DNA from: Hyella patelloides LEGE 07179
GTDB lineage: Bacteria > Cyanobacteriota > Cyanobacteriia > Cyanobacteriales > Xenococcaceae
Direction of reading: 5' to 3'
Assembly: GCF_900659865.1 (NCBI RefSeq)
Contig: NZ_LR213805.1
Coordinates: 1 to 36,148 of the forward strand
Length of the DNA stretch: 36,148 bases
Part shown: positions 18,157 through 26,425 of the stretch, one piece after another
Position numbering within the stretch: the stretch's first letter is position 1
How the letters are laid out: the number at the start of each line of letters is the position of its first letter
Program-made: the position numbers and the translations under genes
The notes under the pieces: model-generated
The model's database searches: none
What the model saw: the letters and a program-made list of their open reading frames with translations, nothing else
Told to the model about the DNA's origin: nothing

Positions 18157-18576
18157 TTATTTATACTCCTCATCGCGAGTAATAAATTTAGTTTTGATGG
18201 GTAGTTTTTGGGCTGCAAGTCTCATTGCTTCTTTGGCAATTGGTTCGGGTACTCCAGACATTTCAAACATGACCCGTCCTGGTTTGACTACTGCTACCCA
18301 GAATTCGGGAGAACCTTTACCAGAACCCATACGAGTTTCTGCTGGACGCATGGTAACTGGTTTATCAGGAAAAATCCTAATCCAAATTTTTCCGCCCCTT
18401 TTGACATAGCGTGTCATGGCTCGTCGGGCTGCTTCGATTTGACGAGAGGTGATCCAAGAAGGCTCGGTAGCTTGCAAGGCATAGTCTCCAAAGTTAAGAG
18501 TATTACCTCGGTGAGCCATTCCTCTCATCCGACCTCTATGTTGTTTACGAAATTTAGTTCTTCTTGGACTTAGCAT
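18157..18576 (-). CDS. rplP: 50S ribosomal protein L16
   Basis: 139 aa. L16 positions the A-site tRNA acceptor arm and joins late in assembly. The start [20 protein letters not shown], the segment [20 protein letters not shown] and [20 protein letters not shown] are diagnostic. It lies between rpsC (32 nt) and rpmC (3 nt). Confidence 0.99.
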   Translation of the reverse strand: MLSPRRTKFRKQHRGRMRGMAHRGNTLNFGDYALQATEPSWITSRQIEAARRAMTRYVKRGGKIWIRIFPDKPVTMRPAETRMGSGKGSPEFWVAVVKPGRVMFEMSGVPEPIAKEAMRLAAQKLPIKTKFITRDEEYK

Positions 18577-18608
18577 AGTATTTGGTTGCTAGTTAAAGAG
18601 TGTAAAAG

Positions 18609-19328
18609 TTATTCAGAACGATCTTCAAATTTTTGACGACGACGGTTACGACGAGGTGCTTGAGAAGGAGTAGGTGCTGCAACTTCTTCTTGTCCAGGGA
18701 TAATCTCGCCTTTGAAGACCCAAACTTTAACCCCTAAAATTCCGTAGATGGTTAAAGCTGTGCGATAAGCGTAATCAATATCCGCTCTGAGGGTATGAAG
18801 AGGTACGCGTCCTTCTCTAACCCATTCTGTACGGGCAATTTCTGCACCGTTTAAACGACCACCTACTTGAATTTTAATCCCTTGAACTTCCGCTCTTTGC
18901 GCTCTTTGGATTGCTTGACGCACTACACGACGAAAAGAAACCCGACGCTCTAGCTGTTGAGTGATATACTCAGCAATCAAAGCTGCATCTGCATCAACTC
19001 TTGATACTTCAATGACATTGATGCGAATTTGGCGGTTATTGCCAACAGCTTCTTGAAGATCGTTGCGTAACTTTTCAATTCCCGTACCACCACGACCCAC
19101 TACTACTCCAGGTCGAGCAGTATGAATTGCCAGATCGATTTGATCGGCTTTGCGTTCAATTTTGACCTGAGAGATCCCCGCGTTACTTAATTCTTTCGCC
19201 ACGTACTGGCGAATTAAACGGTCTTCTTGTAATAATTCTGGATAACGTTTTTTATCTGCATACCAACAAGATTGATGTTCTTTGGTGTACCCTAAACGAA
19301 ACCCAATTGGATGTATTTTCTGACCCAC
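18609..19328 (-). CDS. rpsC: 30S ribosomal protein S3
   Basis: 239 aa. S3 forms the mRNA entry tunnel with S4 and S5 and contributes to helicase activity. [20 protein letters not shown], the KH-type RNA-binding loop [20 protein letters not shown] and the C-terminal domain [20 protein letters not shown] are clear. The C-terminal tail is Arg-rich and less conserved. It follows rplV by 24 nt. Confidence 0.99.
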   Translation of the reverse strand: MGQKIHPIGFRLGYTKEHQSCWYADKKRYPELLQEDRLIRQYVAKELSNAGISQVKIERKADQIDLAIHTARPGVVVGRGGTGIEKLRNDLQEAVGNNRQIRINVIEVSRVDADAALIAEYITQQLERRVSFRRVVRQAIQRAQRAEVQGIKIQVGGRLNGAEIARTEWVREGRVPLHTLRADIDYAYRTALTIYGILGVKVWVFKGEIIPGQEEVAAPTPSQAPRRNRRRQKFEDRSE

Positions 19329-19352
19329 TAATATTTCCTCTAAAATTATGAA

Positions 19353-19712
19353 CTACTCAGCTACTTGAGGCGCAACTGCTACAGTAATATGACAAGTAGG
19401 CTTACGGATTTGATAAGCTCTGCCTTGCGCTCTGGGTCGATAACGTTTGAGAACAGGACCCCCATCAGCAAATGCTCGGCTAACAACTAGAGTTGCAGGA
19501 TCTAATCCTGCATTGTGTTCTGCGTTGGCTACCGCAGAGCGGAGTACTTTCAGCACTGGATCGCAAGCTTTATAAGGCATAAATTCCAGAATAATCAGTG
19601 CTTCTCTGTATTGGCGACCGCGAATTTGATCCAAGACTCTTCTTACTTTATGAGGAGACATTCGGATGTATCTAGCGATCGCTCTTGTTTCATTTGTTGT
19701 GTCTAATGCCAT
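19353..19712 (-). CDS. rplV: 50S ribosomal protein L22
   Basis: 119 aa. L22 lines the peptide exit tunnel with a long beta hairpin, a site of macrolide-resistance changes in other species. Segments [20 protein letters not shown] and [20 protein letters not shown] identify it; the latter is the tunnel hairpin. It follows rpsS by 25 nt. Confidence 0.98.
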   Translation of the reverse strand: MALDTTNETRAIARYIRMSPHKVRRVLDQIRGRQYREALIILEFMPYKACDPVLKVLRSAVANAEHNAGLDPATLVVSRAFADGGPVLKRYRPRAQGRAYQIRKPTCHITVAVAPQVAE

Positions 19713-19737
19713 AATTATCTTCTAAACTTAGATGGTG

Positions 19738-20016
19738 CTATCGTCGAGCTTTTTTATCACTTTTGGCATGACCTTTAAAAGTGCGGGTAGGAGCAAATTC
19801 CCCTAACTTATGACCAACCATTTGATCGCTGATAAACACAGGAATGTGCTGGCGACCATTGTGAACGGCTATGGTATGACCGACCATTTGAGGTAAAATT
19901 GTCGAAGCTCGCGACCAGGTTTTGATAACTTCTTTTTTATTTTCTGAATTTAGTTTCTCAATTTTTCTGAGGAGTTTATCAGCAATAAAAGGACCTTTTT
20001 TTAAAGAGCGACTCAT
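19738..20016 (-). CDS. rpsS: 30S ribosomal protein S19
   Basis: 92 aa. S19 binds the 30S head together with S13. [20 protein letters not shown], then [20 protein letters not shown] and [20 protein letters not shown] are family signatures. A 101-nt gap separates it from rplB, long for this pair; I see no gene in it. Confidence 0.99.
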   Translation of the reverse strand: MSRSLKKGPFIADKLLRKIEKLNSENKKEVIKTWSRASTILPQMVGHTIAVHNGRQHIPVFISDQMVGHKLGEFAPTRTFKGHAKSDKKARR

Positions 20017-20117
20017 AGTTTTCCAATCAATAGTAAACAGTGGGGGCGAATTGTCGACTCACTTGGTTAAGAGAAAGCCGTACTGTAAAAAAAGCAGGTT
20101 TTCTCTGGTCCAAATGA

Positions 20118-20945
20118 TTAACGACGACGGCGTACAATTAAGCGATTGCTGGGCTTGTTTTTTTTGCGAGTTTTCAGACCTAAAGCTGGCTTACCCCAAG
20201 GAGTTACAGGACCGCTTCTGCCAATAGGAGCGCGCCCTTCACCACCACCATGAGGGTGATCGCAGGGGTTCATGGCACTACCTCTAACTTGGGGTCTTTT
20301 ACCTAAATGACGAGTTCTTCCTGCTTTTCCGAGTTTGAGGTTTCTAAATTCGGCATTACCTACCTGTCCGATGGTGGCATAACATTCTTTTCTCACCATG
20401 CGAACTTCCTTAGAAGGTAAACCAATTGTGACGTAATTTCCTTCTTTTGCCATTACTTTGGCAGCAGTTCCAGCAGCACGCACAATCTGTCCGCCTTTCC
20501 CCACCTTTAATTCTATGTTGTGAACAGTTTCCCCAAGAGGAATCTTGCTTAAAGGAAGAGCATTACCAACTTCAATAGGAGATTCGGGACCAGAAACGAT
20601 TTCTGTACCTACGCCAATTCCCGCAGGAGCAAGTATGTAACGTTTTTCTCCATCTTGATACTCCACTAAAGCAATTCTTGCGTTACGGTTAGGATCGTAT
20701 TCAATAGCAATTACAGTAGCAGGAATATCATATTTATCCCTCTTAAAATCAATGAAGCGATAAAGACGCTTGTGTCCACCACCACGCCGACGGCTGGTAA
20801 TAACCCCACGATTATTGCGTCCTTTGCGTCGATGATTGTATTTGGTTAATGATTTTTCTGGTTTACTTTTAGTAATTTCGGAAAAATCGGGAATCGTCGC
20901 TTGGCGAGTTCCTGGTGTGTATGGTCTAAATGAACGAGTACCCAT
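20118..20945 (-). CDS. rplB: 50S ribosomal protein L2
   Basis: 275 aa. L2 is required for subunit joining and peptidyl transferase centre integrity. The N-terminal [20 protein letters not shown], the middle [15 protein letters not shown] and the C-terminal [20 protein letters not shown], which carries the conserved His near the active centre, are diagnostic. It follows rplW by 83 nt in the rplC-rplD-rplW-rplB order. Confidence 0.99.
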   Translation of the reverse strand: MGTRSFRPYTPGTRQATIPDFSEITKSKPEKSLTKYNHRRKGRNNRGVITSRRRGGGHKRLYRFIDFKRDKYDIPATVIAIEYDPNRNARIALVEYQDGEKRYILAPAGIGVGTEIVSGPESPIEVGNALPLSKIPLGETVHNIELKVGKGGQIVRAAGTAAKVMAKEGNYVTIGLPSKEVRMVRKECYATIGQVGNAEFRNLKLGKAGRTRHLGKRPQVRGSAMNPCDHPHGGGEGRAPIGRSGPVTPWGKPALGLKTRKKNKPSNRLIVRRRR

Positions 20946-21028
20946 AATTAATATTAAATGTGAAGTTTTTTTTGTGTTAGCTCGTTGTTTGTCGGGTAGT
21001 AACTGTGTCCAAGAACTAAAGCAGTAGT

Positions 21029-21331
21029 TTAAAGTTCGGGGAATAGAGCGATAGAATCACCTTCTTGTAGAGTTACAATTGCTCTTTTGTATTGAGCCTT
21101 GTAACCAAGATATCTGCCTACTCTCTTTTTTTTACGAGGCAGTTTTAGTGTATTGACGCTAGTTACTTTTACGTCAAATAAACTTTCGATAGCTGCTCTA
21201 ATTTCAGGTTTAGTTGCTTTGGGAAGTACATCAAAGACATACTTATTCTCTTCCATTTGCAACGTTGCCTTTTCTGTGATTATGGGCTTAAGAATTAGGT
21301 CTGCTAAATCTCTAGGATTATACTCTTTCAC
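21029..21331 (-). CDS. rplW: 50S ribosomal protein L23
   Basis: 100 aa. L23 at the tunnel exit is the docking site for trigger factor and [23 protein letters not shown], then [20 protein letters not shown] and the basic loop [20 protein letters not shown] are typical. Its start lies inside rplD (14-nt overlap), so translation of the two is coupled. Confidence 0.98.
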   Translation of the reverse strand: MKEYNPRDLADLILKPIITEKATLQMEENKYVFDVLPKATKPEIRAAIESLFDVKVTSVNTLKLPRKKKRVGRYLGYKAQYKRAIVTLQEGDSIALFPEL

Positions 21332-21956
21332 CGTAAACCTCCTGTATTTTTGCCAAAGCCCCAGTAGTAACCACTATTTGCTTTGCATTAAGTAAATCAT
21401 AAACGTTCAAATTACCTGCTTTGAGTAGCTTGACGTTACTAATGTTACGGGTTGATAAATGAAGATTTTCAGGAATATCTGTCACAATTAGTAAAATTTT
21501 ACTGGTTGAATCCAATCCCCAGCGTTCTAAAGCAGCAATAACTTCTTTAGTTTTTGGTTTGGTGATTTGTTCGGCAAAGTTTTCTACGACAATGGAATCT
21601 TCTAGACGAGCAACGAAAGCAGTTTTTAAGGCTAAACGTCGCTCTTTTTTGTTCATTTTGACGCTAAAATCTCTGGGTTTGGGTCCAAAAATGACACCAC
21701 CACCACGCCAGAGAGGAGAACGAGATGAACCGGCACGAGCGCGTCCTGTTCCTTTCTGTCTCCAAGGTTTGCGTCCTCCACCACGAACTTCCGATCTAGT
21801 TTTAGAGGAAGCTGTACCTTGACGAGCCATTGCCATTTGTCTGACTAAAGCTCGATGAACGATGTGGGAAGCAGTTTCTTCTTTGGCGACTGTAAGCTCT
21901 AGACTAGCCTCACCTACTTGCTCCCCTTGCCAATTTTTAACTGTACAATTAACCAT
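21318..21956 (-). CDS. rplD: 50S ribosomal protein L4
   Basis: 212 aa. L4 reaches into the exit tunnel and in E. coli represses its own S10 operon through the mRNA leader. The extended loop [19 protein letters not shown] and the following segment [20 protein letters not shown] are diagnostic. It overlaps rplW by 14 nt. It is separated from rplC by 319 nt of non-coding DNA, unusual because these two genes normally abut. Confidence 0.98.
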   Translation of the reverse strand: MVNCTVKNWQGEQVGEASLELTVAKEETASHIVHRALVRQMAMARQGTASSKTRSEVRGGGRKPWRQKGTGRARAGSSRSPLWRGGGVIFGPKPRDFSVKMNKKERRLALKTAFVARLEDSIVVENFAEQITKPKTKEVIAALERWGLDSTSKILLIVTDIPENLHLSTRNISNVKLLKAGNLNVYDLLNAKQIVVTTGALAKIQEVYGERV

Positions 21957-22275
21957 AGTTGTTTGTTATTGATTACTAATAACCAGAAATCTGCTTGATG
22001 CGCGTCTTAGGCTGGAGCCTGTTTTACTGTGTGTTCTTTCTATCGCTCAGCATTCTTTTGCTAGGGAAGTATTCCCTTCCCCCAAATACGATAGGGATAA
22101 ACGCTTAACGGTGACGCAGGGTCTACCCTCTTGCGGAGTGATGACGAGCAGTAGTTTCTGAGGACGTAATTCGTAGTTTTCTCAGCTAAGTTAACTTCCC
22201 GAAAAGACTGTTAATTGCCTCTTCCGACGCGGGGTCTGACCGCTTATAGATGAGAAATCACCTTTGTTTGCATCT
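21957..22275 (-). other. 319-nt non-coding insertion between rplC and rplD
   Basis: No open frame of note on either strand. In transcript direction it holds several inverted repeats: GGGAAG-GGAATA-CTTCCC, and AGGCTCCAGCCT, which is AGGCT/AGCCT around CC, about 50 nt before rplD. Two related phrases, GTCAGACCCCGCGTC and GTAGACCCTGCGTC, occur about 110 nt apart. It could be a dispersed intergenic repeat that entered the operon, or a structured leader for rplD. Confidence 0.55.
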
Positions 22276-22917
22276 TTATTTAGCTCCAACTATGTTGGCG
22301 GGTGCAATGCTCAATAATGCTCCTGGTTTTCCTGGAACAGCACCTTTTATGAGTAGTACATTTTGCTCTGAGTCAACCTGCACTACTTGTAATTTACGAA
22401 TGGTTACTTTAGTCCCACCGTAACGTCCAGCCATTTTCTTACCTGGATAAACACGACCAGGAGTAGTACCTGCACCTGTTGAACCTGGTAAACGATGGTT
22501 TTTAGAACCGTGAGCCATTTGCCCCCTTTTAAAGTTATGACGCTTTTGGTAACCAGCGAAACCTCTACCCATAGTGTCTCCACTTATGTCAACCAATGCA
22601 CCACTATCAAACAAAGCTGCGCCTAATGTTTGACCCAGTTCGTATTCACCCACATTATCTGTACGATACTCTTTAAGATGGCGTAACGGATTGGCAGAAG
22701 ACTTTTTCAAGTGTCCCAATTCTGGTTTGCTTAAAGCTTTTTCTTTAACTTCTTGATAACCAATTTGTACTGAGGTGTAACCATCAGTTTCTTTGGTTTT
22801 AATTTGAGTAATAGTGCAAGGACCAGCTTGAATAACCGTCACAGGAATGGCTTTCCCTGTTTCTGGTTCAAATACTTGGGTCATGCCTAGTTTGGTACCG
22901 AGTATGCCAACGGACAC
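22276..22917 (-). CDS. rplC: 50S ribosomal protein L3
   Basis: 213 aa. L3 binds the 3' end of 23S rRNA early in assembly and extends a loop toward the peptidyl transferase centre. [20 protein letters not shown] at the start, and [20 protein letters not shown] followed by [20 protein letters not shown], are diagnostic; the last includes the Gln methylated by PrmB in other bacteria. The start codon is GTG, with AAGGGG upstream. It is the first gene of the ribosomal block; rpsJ (S10) does not precede it, as usual in cyanobacteria. Confidence 0.98.
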   Translation of the reverse strand: MSVGILGTKLGMTQVFEPETGKAIPVTVIQAGPCTITQIKTKETDGYTSVQIGYQEVKEKALSKPELGHLKKSSANPLRHLKEYRTDNVGEYELGQTLGAALFDSGALVDISGDTMGRGFAGYQKRHNFKRGQMAHGSKNHRLPGSTGAGTTPGRVYPGKKMAGRYGGTKVTIRKLQVVQVDSEQNVLLIKGAVPGKPGALLSIAPANIVGAK

Positions 22918-22950
22918 TTTGACTAAACCCCTTTTTTACTTGCTAAACAA

Positions 22951-23032
22951 CATTGAAACCAACTAAAGCAATTTGCTTTAATTGTTTCTCTTAATAAACA
23001 CACAATCTCTTGGTTAGCAGCAGATTTCAATG
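22951..23032 (-). promoter_or_regulatory. Candidate structured mRNA leader of rplC
   Basis: In transcript direction CATTGAAATC (23032-23023) pairs along all 10 positions with GGTTTCAATG (22960-22951), including one U-G, and three further wobble-containing pairs can extend the stem outward. The enclosed 62 nt contain an AAAGCAA/TTGCTTT hairpin. It ends 34 nt before the rplC GTG. Position and shape would suit an autogenous ribosomal-protein leader, but no known class is recognised. Confidence 0.4.
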
Positions 23033-23287
23033 CTACTAATGTTAGGAAAATGTGCAGGTTTTAGGATATAGATTTTTGTTTTCTAAAATTTACAACCAGA
23101 GTCTTGTGATTTGAAGAATCTCTAATTATCTGGTTCTTAATATTTGCCTGATTTCCTTAAGACTTAGAGAATCGAACTATCTCCAGTTTCCCAAGGAGGC
23201 AGAAAACGCTATAATATCCCCCCACGATACAAACTTTATTTTTGCTTTCGCTGGGGTTGAGTTCTAAATTTTTATTTAGCCACAATC

Positions 23288-23313
23288 ACTTATGATATAT
23301 GAAGTGGTATCTT
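23288..23313. promoter_or_regulatory. Second copy of the palindrome-centred motif, upstream of rplC
   Basis: ACTTATGATATATGAAGTGG differs by one base from the motif at 13868 over 20 nt, and TATCTT follows in both after a 2-nt length difference. Here the palindrome core is imperfect (TGATATATGA). It lies about 370 nt upstream of rplC, after the hypothetical gene's stop. Confidence 0.35.
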
Positions 23314-23402
23314 TTTGACAAGCTTTATATTTTTTAGACAAAAAATAGAGAAAATTTAGTTAATTTCCTCCAGTATTAACGAAGATTGAGTTTTATTTTA
23401 AT

Positions 23403-23876
23403 TTAAAATTTAACTCTGGATTGGCGAGCCATGGTTTTAAATTTATCGAGGCTACCGCCAGGACGACGACGAGATTTAGGTTTTGAGATCAAATAGTCGG
23501 TGGCAAATGTTTTTTCCGCACTTTGTTCGGCTTCTTTCTGCTGGCTAGTTTTATACATTAATTTTACCCAGAATGGTTCTTCAGAGTAAGAAGTGTCAAT
23601 AACTGCTGGAGCAGGCGTTTTTTCTGGAGCAGGTTTTGTTTTTTCGCTTTTAGCTGCTACGGTAGCTACTTTAGATTTAGCTTCTTCTGCAATTTGCTTG
23701 GTTTCTGACTTGATTTCTTGTACTGCTTGAGACTCCGTAACAGCTTGCTTTACTTCCTTAGTTTCTTCTTTGACTTTAGTGGCTACAGCCTCTACTTTAT
23801 CTGCAAGACTAGCATTTTCGCCTACTTCCAAATAAAATTTATTTTTTTTTCCAAAGTTAATTAATTTTCCTAGCAT
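23403..23876 (-). CDS. Hypothetical Lys/Ala/Glu-rich protein upstream of rplC
   Basis: 157 aa. The N terminus reads MLGKLINFGKKNKFYLEVGE. A charged, heptad-like helical stretch rich in Val, Lys and Glu follows (about residues 24-85), then a Pro/Ala/Lys linker (KTKPAPEKTPAPA), a short conserved-looking patch SEEPFWVKLMYKTSQQK and a basic tail (SKPKSRRRPGGSLDKFKTMA). There is no signal peptide or membrane segment. It points the same way as rplC, 485 nt upstream. I do not recognise a family; the basic tail could bind nucleic acid or the ribosome. Confidence 0.75.
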   Translation of the reverse strand: MLGKLINFGKKNKFYLEVGENASLADKVEAVATKVKEETKEVKQAVTESQAVQEIKSETKQIAEEAKSKVATVAAKSEKTKPAPEKTPAPAVIDTSYSEEPFWVKLMYKTSQQKEAEQSAEKTFATDYLISKPKSRRRPGGSLDKFKTMARQSRVKF

Positions 23877-24003
23877 ATTCTGACTCCTGAAAAATAAAAT
23901 TTAATAGGTTTAAATCGCTCGCTCAAAGATTTTTTTCTTTTATGATTGCATTCTAAGTTTTGACTTCTTAAAAAAATGGTTTTTCAAAAAATACTTAGTT
24001 GAC

Positions 24004-24049
24004 AAGTCGAAAGCACTTCGTCTTTTTAAAACGGAGTCTGCTTCGACTT
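24004..24049. repeat. Long imperfect inverted repeat (46-nt hairpin)
   Basis: AAGTCGAAAGCA (24004-24015) pairs with TGCTTCGACTT (24039-24049) with one bulge, and the interior continues with ACTTCGT/ACGGAGT-type pairing. The reverse strand shares TTGACGAAGTC and a following TCCGT with 33026-33050, suggesting a dispersed palindromic repeat family. Confidence 0.55.
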
Positions 24050-24330
24050 CGTCAATAATGAAATAAATGCTTAAGTTTTGAAGATTGTTTTACTCAAACA
24101 ATCTCATCATAAATTTTGTGAGAAAAATATGTAACATAATGTTTCTCCGCTTCTCATAAAAACAAAAATGTAAACTAATTGCAATTTCTCGAAACAAAAG
24201 TTAACAATAAGGTAGAAACTCCATTTTTAGGGATATTTACCTAAAGATGAAGTGATTTTCCGAACAATAAACATCGTGCTATTCGACCGAGTAAACTTAA
24301 AGAGTTTATTAAGAATGATTGCTTTTTCTC

Positions 24331-24426
24331 ATGAACTATCAATTACATCTGGCAGAAGATGAATTAAATTGCAAATTTATTGATTGGGTAGCTAAACCCA
24401 AGAGTTTTTGGTTACGCTTGAGTTAA
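24331..24426 (+). CDS. Possible 31-aa micro-ORF upstream of ftsH
   Basis: ATG to TAA encodes MNYQLHLAEDELNCKFIDWV followed by 11 residues including the Trp-containing SFWLRL. It ends 48 nt before the ftsH ATG on the same strand. No good ribosome binding site is visible (pyrimidine-rich upstream), so it could be chance or an upstream leader peptide. Low confidence. Confidence 0.2.
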   Translation: MNYQLHLAEDELNCKFIDWVAKPKSFWLRLS

Positions 24427-24474
24427 TCTAGCAACAGAGTAACCTTCCATAAGAAAAACTCAAGAAGTTATCCG

Positions 24475-26394
24475 ATGAAACAAAAGTCCTCAGTCAATCA
24501 TTCTTACTTATCGCGTTTTAATGCGAATTCACGTCAAAAAGCGAAAAAATCTCAAAAAATGAGCCATTTACGTAAGTTAGCTGCTGGTTGGATGATTTTG
24601 CAGACTTTTCTTGTGGCTACTCCTACTTTGGCGCAAAAAGCTGACAATCAAATGAGTTATGGTCAATTTTTGCAGAAATTAGAACAGGGCGATGTGAAAG
24701 AAGTAGAGTTGGATGAAACGGCACAAAGAGCGCGAGTAACCCTTAAAGGAGAAGATGAAAAAGCTCCACAAAAAGAAGTAGTTCTATTTGAGAACAATCC
24801 TCGATTAAGTTCTCGTATCACTAAATCTGGGGCAAATTTAGAAGTTCGGTCTTCTCTGGATCGTTCTGCTACTGCCAGTATTTTACTCAATTTAATCATC
24901 ATTTTTATGCTTTTGGGTGCATTAATTATGATTATCCGTCGTTCTGCGGGAGCTTCTGGTCAAGCTTTTAGTTTTGGTAAATCAAAAGCGAGATTTCAGA
25001 TGGAAGCAAAAACAGGGATCAAATTTGATGATGTAGCGGGAATTGAAGAAGCAAAAGAGGAGTTACAGGAAGTAGTTACTTTTCTCAAAGAGCCAGAAAA
25101 ATTTACTGCAATTGGAGCAAAAATTCCCAGAGGAATGTTGTTGGTAGGACCTCCTGGGACTGGTAAAACTTTATTGGCTAAAGCGATCGCTGGAGAGGCT
25201 GGTGTACCTTTCTTTAGTATCTCTGGTTCAGAATTTGTCGAAATGTTCGTCGGTGTTGGTGCATCAAGGGTTAGAGACTTATTTAAAAAAGCTAAAGAAA
25301 ATGCACCTTGCTTAATTTTTATCGATGAGATTGATGCTGTGGGTCGTCAAAGAGGTGCTGGTATTGGCGGAGGTAATGATGAGCGCGAACAAACCCTCAA
25401 CCAATTATTAACAGAGATGGATGGTTTTGAAGGTAATTCAGGAATTATTGTGATTGCAGCTACTAATCGTCCTGATGTTCTCGACCAAGCTTTATTGCGC
25501 CCTGGGCGTTTCGACCGTCAAGTAATCGTAGATTATCCCGATTATCAGGGAAGATTGGGAATTTTAGAGGTTCATTCTCGTAATAAGAAAATCGCTTCAG
25601 AAGTTTCTTTAGAAGCAGTTGCTCGTCGCACTCCTGGTTTCACTGGCGCAGATCTCGCCAATTTACTCAATGAGGCAGCTATTTTTACCGCTAGAAGACG
25701 AAAAGAAGCGGTCACCCAAAAAGAGATCAACGATGCGATCGATCGGGTGGTTGCAGGAATGGAAGGCACACCGTTGGTAGATAGCAAATCCAAACGATTA
25801 ATTGCTTATCACGAAATTGGTCATGCGATTGTAGCTACGGTGACTCCCAATCACGATCCTGTAGAAAAAGTGACTATCATACCCAGAGGTGGAGCAGGAG
25901 GGCTAACTTGGTTTACTCCAGGGGAAGAATTAGGATTAGAAACTAAATCAAAAATCTTGGCTCAAATCACCTCAACTTTAGGGGGTAGAGCAGCAGAAGA
26001 AATAATATTTGGCAAGGATGAGATCACTCAAGGAGCTGGTCAAGATATTCAAATGTTAACTTCGATGGCTCGAAAAATGGTAACCAAGTTTGGAATGTCA
26101 GATCTAGGACCTTTAGCTTTAGAGGGTCAAGAACAACCAGTCTTTTTAGGTAATGATTCAATGCAAAGATCTGAATATTCTGAGGCAATTTCTTCGCGAA
26201 TTGATAACCAGATACGTGCGATTGTGTTGCAATGCTATGACAATGCTAAAAAAATTATTCGTGATAACCGATACGCTATTGACAGGATTACAGATATTCT
26301 AATTGAAAAAGAAAGTATTGATGGAGAAGAGTTTCGTAAGTTAGTCAAAGAGTTTTCTAATTCGTCGGAATCTGAATTGATGGTTCATAGTTAG
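24475..26394 (+). CDS. ftsH: ATP-dependent zinc metalloprotease FtsH
   Basis: 639 aa. FtsH hexamers extract and degrade membrane proteins; cyanobacterial members turn over photodamaged D1 and regulatory factors. There is a hydrophobic segment at about 36-53, a lumenal/periplasmic domain, and a second membrane segment at about 135-154. The AAA+ domain has Walker A GPPGTGKT (225-232) and Walker B IFIDEID (281-287); the second region of homology is near 319-345. The protease site HEIGH is at 446-450, with a likely third zinc ligand Asp524. The ~30-residue basic N-terminal extension means Met29 is an alternative start. Cyanobacteria have several FtsH paralogues; I cannot assign the number. Confidence 0.96.
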   Translation: MKQKSSVNHSYLSRFNANSRQKAKKSQKMSHLRKLAAGWMILQTFLVATPTLAQKADNQMSYGQFLQKLEQGDVKEVELDETAQRARVTLKGEDEKAPQKEVVLFENNPRLSSRITKSGANLEVRSSLDRSATASILLNLIIIFMLLGALIMIIRRSAGASGQAFSFGKSKARFQMEAKTGIKFDDVAGIEEAKEELQEVVTFLKEPEKFTAIGAKIPRGMLLVGPPGTGKTLLAKAIAGEAGVPFFSISGSEFVEMFVGVGASRVRDLFKKAKENAPCLIFIDEIDAVGRQRGAGIGGGNDEREQTLNQLLTEMDGFEGNSGIIVIAATNRPDVLDQALLRPGRFDRQVIVDYPDYQGRLGILEVHSRNKKIASEVSLEAVARRTPGFTGADLANLLNEAAIFTARRRKEAVTQKEINDAIDRVVAGMEGTPLVDSKSKRLIAYHEIGHAIVATVTPNHDPVEKVTIIPRGGAGGLTWFTPGEELGLETKSKILAQITSTLGGRAAEEIIFGKDEITQGAGQDIQMLTSMARKMVTKFGMSDLGPLALEGQEQPVFLGNDSMQRSEYSEAISSRIDNQIRAIVLQCYDNAKKIIRDNRYAIDRITDILIEKESIDGEEFRKLVKEFSNSSESELMVHS

Positions 26395-26425
26395 TAGGAG
26401 CGAATCGCCCCTATACTTTTGGCTG

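Larger units (their letters stand above)
22918..23402 (-). other. 485-nt region upstream of rplC
   Basis: It separates the 157-aa hypothetical gene from rplC and should hold the promoter and leader of the ribosomal operon. It contains a candidate structured leader (22951-23032), a palindrome-centred motif (23288-23313) and, on the plus strand, an isolated TATAAT at 23210-23215. I cannot assign the operon promoter with confidence. I see no coding sequence. Confidence 0.5.
23877..24474. other. 598-nt divergent spacer between the hypothetical gene and ftsH
   Basis: It should contain both divergent promoters, but I cannot place a convincing -35/-10 pair. It holds a long imperfect hairpin (24004-24049) and a 31-codon open frame just before ftsH (24331-24426). 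The DNA is otherwise AT-rich with homopolymer A/T runs. Confidence 0.5.

Noticed and set aside
18208-18573. 121-codon plus-strand frame opposite rplP
   Set aside because: Fully antisense to L16; no start context or family features.
21957-22275. Hidden small gene or tRNA in the rplC-rplD gap
   Set aside because: Both strands carry frequent stops, and no cloverleaf with a T-loop consensus (GTTCGAATC-like) was found.
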